From assembly GCA_045636205.1 (NCBI GenBank), contig JAZTXE010000100.1:1-10200 (forward strand): a stretch of 10,200 nucleotides of DNA, written 5' to 3'. The DNA comes from JAZRUF01 sp045636205. Lineage in GTDB: Bacteria; Bacillota; Clostridia; Oscillospirales; JAAYXM01. The translations under genes and the position numbers were made by a program. Below are positions 7,406-10,200 of this stretch, piece by piece (position 1 is the first letter of the stretch; each line of letters begins with the position of its first letter). The notes under the pieces are model-generated. The model saw only the letters and a list, made by a program, of their open reading frames with translations. It did not search any database and was not told where the DNA came from.

Positions 7406-7650
7406 CAATTTAAGCTCTCGAGCTTTTCTCTAAGCGCACGTGCAACATCTCCGACCGTTGAATAGGCGGAAAAATCCGTTTCGGTGAGTCCTTTAAGGTC
7501 AAACTCCTCTTCAAGCATTATGGCAAGCTCCATTCCATCCATGGAATCGGCATATAAATCGTCATAAAAGCTTGTATCCATATTTATGTCCTCCGGCTCG
7601 CAGTCAAATATATCTGCTACAAGCTCGCATAGACGTTTATAGCTTTGCAT
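7405..7650 (-). CDS. acpP: Acyl carrier protein (somewhat divergent)
   Basis: Acyl carrier protein carries growing acyl chains on a 4'-phosphopantetheine arm for fatty acid and phospholipid synthesis. The 81 residues are acidic, as expected. The attachment site is S36 in ADSMDGMELAIMLEEEFD, the counterpart of the usual DSLD; here Leu is replaced by Met. The region after helix II (LKGLTETDFSAYSTVGDV) departs from the common IPDEDAEKIRTVGDV pattern, although TVGDV is kept. The ATG has GGAGGG (7659–7664) 8 bases upstream and lies inside plsX, overlapping it by 14 bases. Position between plsX and rnc is the classic place for the housekeeping acpP. A specialised carrier protein is possible but less likely. 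Confidence 0.92.
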   Translation of the reverse strand: MQSYKRLCELVADIFDCEPEDINMDTSFYDDLYADSMDGMELAIMLEEEFDLKGLTETDFSAYSTVGDVARALREKLESLN

Positions 7651-8659
7651 CCTCTTCTCCCTCCGAAGCTGCTATAATCTTTAAGTTTTTGGTTATCTCC
7701 TCAATGCTGTTCGCCTTTACATAATTTATAGCCTGCCCAACCGCGCTTTTGAGCGCCATCGCCTTGGATGAGCCGTGAGCCTTAATAACCGGCTTTGATA
7801 TTCCAAGAAGCGGAGCACCGCCCACTTCATTGTAATCCATTTTCTTTTTAAAGCTGCGTATTCCGTCCTTAACCATAAGAGCCGCAATTTTACTGAATAT
7901 ATTTTTCATGAAAATTCCCTTTATCTCTTTTGCAAAGAACATGGCTGCGCCCTCAACGGTTTTAAGAAGGATATTTCCGCTGAAACCGTCGGTAACAATA
8001 ACATCTGCACCGCCGAGAACCGCATCGCGCCCCTCAATATTTCCTACAAAGTTTATCATTTTCTTTTCCGCCGCCTGCTTTAAGAGAACGTAAGATTTCT
8101 GCTGCAGCTCGCCACCCTTGTGCTCCTCGGTTCCGTTATTTAAAAGCGCAATGCGCGGATTTTCAAGACCCAGTGCAAATTTTGCATAGCTTGCACCCAT
8201 AAGCGCAAACTGCAACAGATACTCAGGTGAGCAGTCCGCGTTTGCTCCGCTGTCAATAAGCAATGTACCGCCGGTAGAAGTCGGCATAATCGGAGCCAAT
8301 GCCGCACGACGCACTCCGCGAATACGCTTTACTATGAGAGTAGCTTGCACCAAAAGCGCACCGGTGCTTCCCGCGGAAACCAAGGCATCACCCTCACCCT
8401 CTGCAAGCAGACGCAGAGCGACCGTCATTGACGCATCTTTTTTTGCACGTATAGCCTTGGTCGGGTCATCCTCCATTGTAATAACGTCTTGCGCATGTAC
8501 AATACTTACATCCGCATCCTTATCCAGATACGGCTCAATTTCGCTCTGACGGCCTACCAAAACTATATGTACACCAAATTCTTTTGCCGCCATGCACGCG
8601 CCCTTTACTATTTCTTCAGGTGCATGGTCGCCACCCATCGCATCTACAATTATCTTCAT
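7637..8659 (-). CDS. plsX: Phosphate acyltransferase PlsX
   Basis: PlsX converts acyl-ACP and phosphate to acyl-phosphate, the acyl donor for PlsY in the first step of phosphatidic acid synthesis. It is a soluble, membrane-associated enzyme. The protein of 340 residues starts MKIIVDAMGGDHAP, a hallmark of the family. It also has SAGSTGALL, LLNNGTEEHKGG, NIEGRDAV, VTDGFSGNILLKTVEG and YNEVGGAPLLG in the expected order. I chose ATG 8659; the frame extends to a TTG at 8680, but those seven residues lack any counterpart in the family and that TTG has no ribosome site. AGGGG lies close before the ATG. Its partner acpP overlaps the 3' end by 14 bases. The preceding trmFO stops 36 bases upstream. 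No fapR or rpmF gene, common plsX neighbours elsewhere, is present here. Confidence 0.97.
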   Translation of the reverse strand: MKIIVDAMGGDHAPEEIVKGACMAAKEFGVHIVLVGRQSEIEPYLDKDADVSIVHAQDVITMEDDPTKAIRAKKDASMTVALRLLAEGEGDALVSAGSTGALLVQATLIVKRIRGVRRAALAPIMPTSTGGTLLIDSGANADCSPEYLLQFALMGASYAKFALGLENPRIALLNNGTEEHKGGELQQKSYVLLKQAAEKKMINFVGNIEGRDAVLGGADVIVTDGFSGNILLKTVEGAAMFFAKEIKGIFMKNIFSKIAALMVKDGIRSFKKKMDYNEVGGAPLLGISKPVIKAHGSSKAMALKSAVGQAINYVKANSIEEITKNLKIIAASEGEEDAKL

Positions 8660-8695
8660 TTCCCCTACGCTTCCCTTCAATAATAATTTTATCTG

Positions 8696-10015
8696 CTAAA
8701 CAGCCAATCCACCGGACTCAATCCACTGCTCCAGTATTTGGAGTGCGCGTTTTGAAATCTCGGCATTTTTGTTTCGCTTTCCCTTTACACGGTATCCCAA
8801 CGGCGGAATAAGACCGAAGTTTATATTCATCGGCTGGAATTTCTCATGCATAGGGTCGCTTACATACGCGCCGAGTGCGCCAAGCGCACATTCACGTGGA
8901 AAATCGCAACGTGCAAGTCCTGAAATTCTCCTGGCAAGAGCCAATCCCGCAACAAACCCCGATGCGGCGGACTCGATATATCCCTCAACGCCGGTCATCT
9001 GCCCTGCGAAGAATATATCCTCTCTCTCTCGCAATGAGAAATCCGCATTTAAAAGTTTCGGCGAATTTATATAGCTGTTTCTGTGCATAACGCCGTAGCG
9101 ATAAAACTCCGCCTGCTCCAAACCAGGTATCATTGAAAAAACTCTTTTTTGTTCACCAAACTTCAGATGAGTCTGAAAACCTACCAGATTATACAGCGTT
9201 CCTGCACTGTTATCGCGCCTGAGCTGTACGACCGCAAACGGGTCCTTTCCGGTCTTAGGGTCACGAAGCCCAACCGGCTTAAGGGGCCCGAAAAGAAGTG
9301 TATCGTGGCCGCGCCGCGCCATTACCTCGACCGGCATACAGCCTTCGAAAACCTTCTTATCTTCAAAGCCATGCACAGGTGCCTCTTCCGCACCGCACAA
9401 GGCCTCCCAGAATGCTCTGTACTCCTCTTCATTCATCGGGCAATTGATATAGTCCGCATCGCCCTTATCATATCTTGATGCAAAATATGCACGTGACATA
9501 TCAATGCTATCAAACGACACTATCGGAGCTGCCGCATCATAGAAGCTTAAATACTCATTTCCGCCGCAAATCTCGGCTATCCACTCTGCCATTTCACCAT
9601 CGGTAAGCGGACCGGTAGCGATGATAAGCGGCATATCAAGCGACGGTTTGGTTACTTCGCCTTCGACGATTTCTATATTCTGATGCTCTTTTATTTTTTG
9701 AGTTATCATTCGGGAAAACAACTCTCTGTCAACCGCCAGTGCCCCGCCTGCGGGAACACGGGTTTTATCAGCGCACTCCAAAATAAGAGAGCCTGTGCGC
9801 CGCAGTTCTTCCTTTAAAAGACCCGGTGCATTTTCAAGCGAGTTTCCGCGCAGTGAATTTGAGCATACAAGCTCGGCAAAGCCGTCACCGTGATGTGCGG
9901 GAGTTTTTTTGTGTGGCTTCATCTCATGAAGAGTTACCTTTACTCCGCGCTCTGCAAGCTGCCACGCGGCTTCACATCCCGCAAGCCCCGCGCCTATTAC
10001 ACGAGCATTACTCAT
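8696..10015 (-). CDS. trmFO: TrmFO, folate/FAD-dependent tRNA (uracil-54) methyltransferase
   Basis: TrmFO makes ribothymidine at position 54 of tRNA, using methylenetetrahydrofolate as carbon source and FAD as reductant; it was formerly called Gid. The 439 residues match the family length of about 435. The FAD-binding GxGxxG motif is at 8–13 (IGAGLAGCEAAW). The two functional cysteines occur as VCSNSLRGNSLE (C51) and EGCMPVEVMARRG (C226), close to positions reported for the Bacillus enzyme. Other conserved stretches are GFQTHLKFGEQKRVF, MHRNSYINSP and AGQMTGVEGYIESAASG. The ATG at 10015 has GGAAG 6 bases upstream and overlaps topA by 8 bases. An open frame of 40 more codons upstream is the topA tail read out of frame. 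Confidence 0.97.
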   Translation of the reverse strand: MSNARVIGAGLAGCEAAWQLAERGVKVTLHEMKPHKKTPAHHGDGFAELVCSNSLRGNSLENAPGLLKEELRRTGSLILECADKTRVPAGGALAVDRELFSRMITQKIKEHQNIEIVEGEVTKPSLDMPLIIATGPLTDGEMAEWIAEICGGNEYLSFYDAAAPIVSFDSIDMSRAYFASRYDKGDADYINCPMNEEEYRAFWEALCGAEEAPVHGFEDKKVFEGCMPVEVMARRGHDTLLFGPLKPVGLRDPKTGKDPFAVVQLRRDNSAGTLYNLVGFQTHLKFGEQKRVFSMIPGLEQAEFYRYGVMHRNSYINSPKLLNADFSLREREDIFFAGQMTGVEGYIESAASGFVAGLALARRISGLARCDFPRECALGALGAYVSDPMHEKFQPMNINFGLIPPLGYRVKGKRNKNAEISKRALQILEQWIESGGLAV

Positions 10016-10200
10016 TTTCGCTTCCGTCCTTTTTCTTCTTCGCAGTTGTCTTTTTTGTCGCTGCCTTTTTTGTTGCAGTTTTTTTGGTAGCAGTTTTTTT
10101 AGTAGTTTTCTTCTCTTCCCCGTCTTTTTTCTCATAACGCACCTGCGGCACGTACTTTGAACACTCCGGATTTGCGCAGAAAATCTTTTTCTGCCCTTTT
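10008..10200 (-). CDS. topA: DNA topoisomerase I (TopA), C-terminal end only
   Basis: Only the last 63 codons and the TAA are inside the window. They read KGQKKIFCANPECSKYVPQV and then a long basic tail ending DGSENE. The CANPEC segment (two Cys separated by four residues) looks like the second half of a C4 zinc ribbon of the kind found at the end of bacterial topoisomerase I. topA is also the usual gene directly upstream of trmFO in Firmicutes. After the zinc ribbon come about 35 residues built of Lys, Thr and Ala in a repeating pattern. The stop overlaps trmFO by 8 bases. The catalytic domain lies outside the window, so identification rests on this ribbon, the tail and the gene order. Confidence 0.8.
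   Translation of the reverse strand, partial: KGQKKIFCANPECSKYVPQVRYEKKDGEEKKTTKKTATKKTATKKAATKKTTAKKKKDGSENE
10041..10103 (-). repeat. Imperfect 15-base tandem repeat coding for a TKKTA-type lysine-rich tail
   Basis: On the minus strand four units follow each other: two TKKTA, one TKKAA and one TKKTTA, 15, 15, 15 and 18 bases long. Each contains a run of 6 or 7 A. Together with flanking Lys codons they form the basic tail of the upstream topoisomerase I. Such repeats can gain or lose units by slippage while staying in frame. Confidence 0.75.

Noticed and set aside
9021..9030. A TC dinucleotide run
   Set aside because: Only five units, inside trmFO, explained by alternating Arg and Glu codons (LREREDIF).
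10016..10135. A 40-codon lysine- and arginine-rich N-terminal extension of TrmFO
   Set aside because: It is the topA tail read in a shifted frame. TrmFO proteins begin at the FAD-binding segment, and the ATG at 10015 has its own ribosome site.
388..10137. Numerous plus-strand open frames and shorter minus-strand ones lying across the identified genes
   Set aside because: They lie opposite or inside genes with complete motifs, show no recognisable protein features, and are expected shadows of coding DNA.

Overview
This window is a chromosomal housekeeping region. Every supported gene lies on the minus strand, so transcription runs from position 10200 down to 1. The gene content and order (topA–trmFO–plsX–acpP–rnc–radical SAM, and dgt–dnaG–rpoD) point to a Firmicute of the class Clostridia. 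FAD-dependent TrmFO, PlsX next to acyl carrier protein and RNase III, and dgt directly ahead of dnaG–rpoD are all typical of that group. Composition is moderate, near 50% GC by eye, with an AT-richer patch over feoB. No mobile element, tRNA, rRNA, CRISPR array or phage gene is visible.

Layout in the direction of transcription. The window opens inside the last codons of topA (10200–10008), which carry a zinc-ribbon remnant and a lysine-rich repeat tail. trmFO (tRNA U54 methylation) overlaps topA by 8 bases. After 36 bases comes plsX (phosphate acyltransferase), which overlaps acpP (acyl carrier protein) by 14 bases. rnc (RNase III) follows, then a radical SAM protein of the Elp3-like type that starts at a TTG overlapping the rnc stop. 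feoA and feoB (ferrous iron uptake) follow with gaps of 1 and 4 bases. These eight genes have no room for terminators between them and look like one long transcription unit. The largest gap in the window (103 bases, strongly AT-rich) separates feoB from dgt and holds a plausible promoter. The second unit is dgt (dNTP triphosphohydrolase), dnaG (primase) and rpoD (main sigma factor, cut by the window edge).

How the genes fit together. The first unit mixes DNA topology, tRNA modification, phospholipid and fatty acid synthesis, RNA processing and iron import. The second is a clostridial version of the macromolecular synthesis operon: nucleotide pool control, primer synthesis and promoter recognition. 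In many Clostridia, rnc and its radical SAM neighbour are followed by smc and ftsY. Here feoAB and then the dgt operon follow instead, and feoB is more AT-rich than its flanks. This suggests a rearrangement or an insertion.

I found no convincing new system. The points worth a second look are the feoAB placement, the lysine-rich repeat tail of TopA, the divergent acyl carrier protein, and several start sites that differ from the longest open reading frames.
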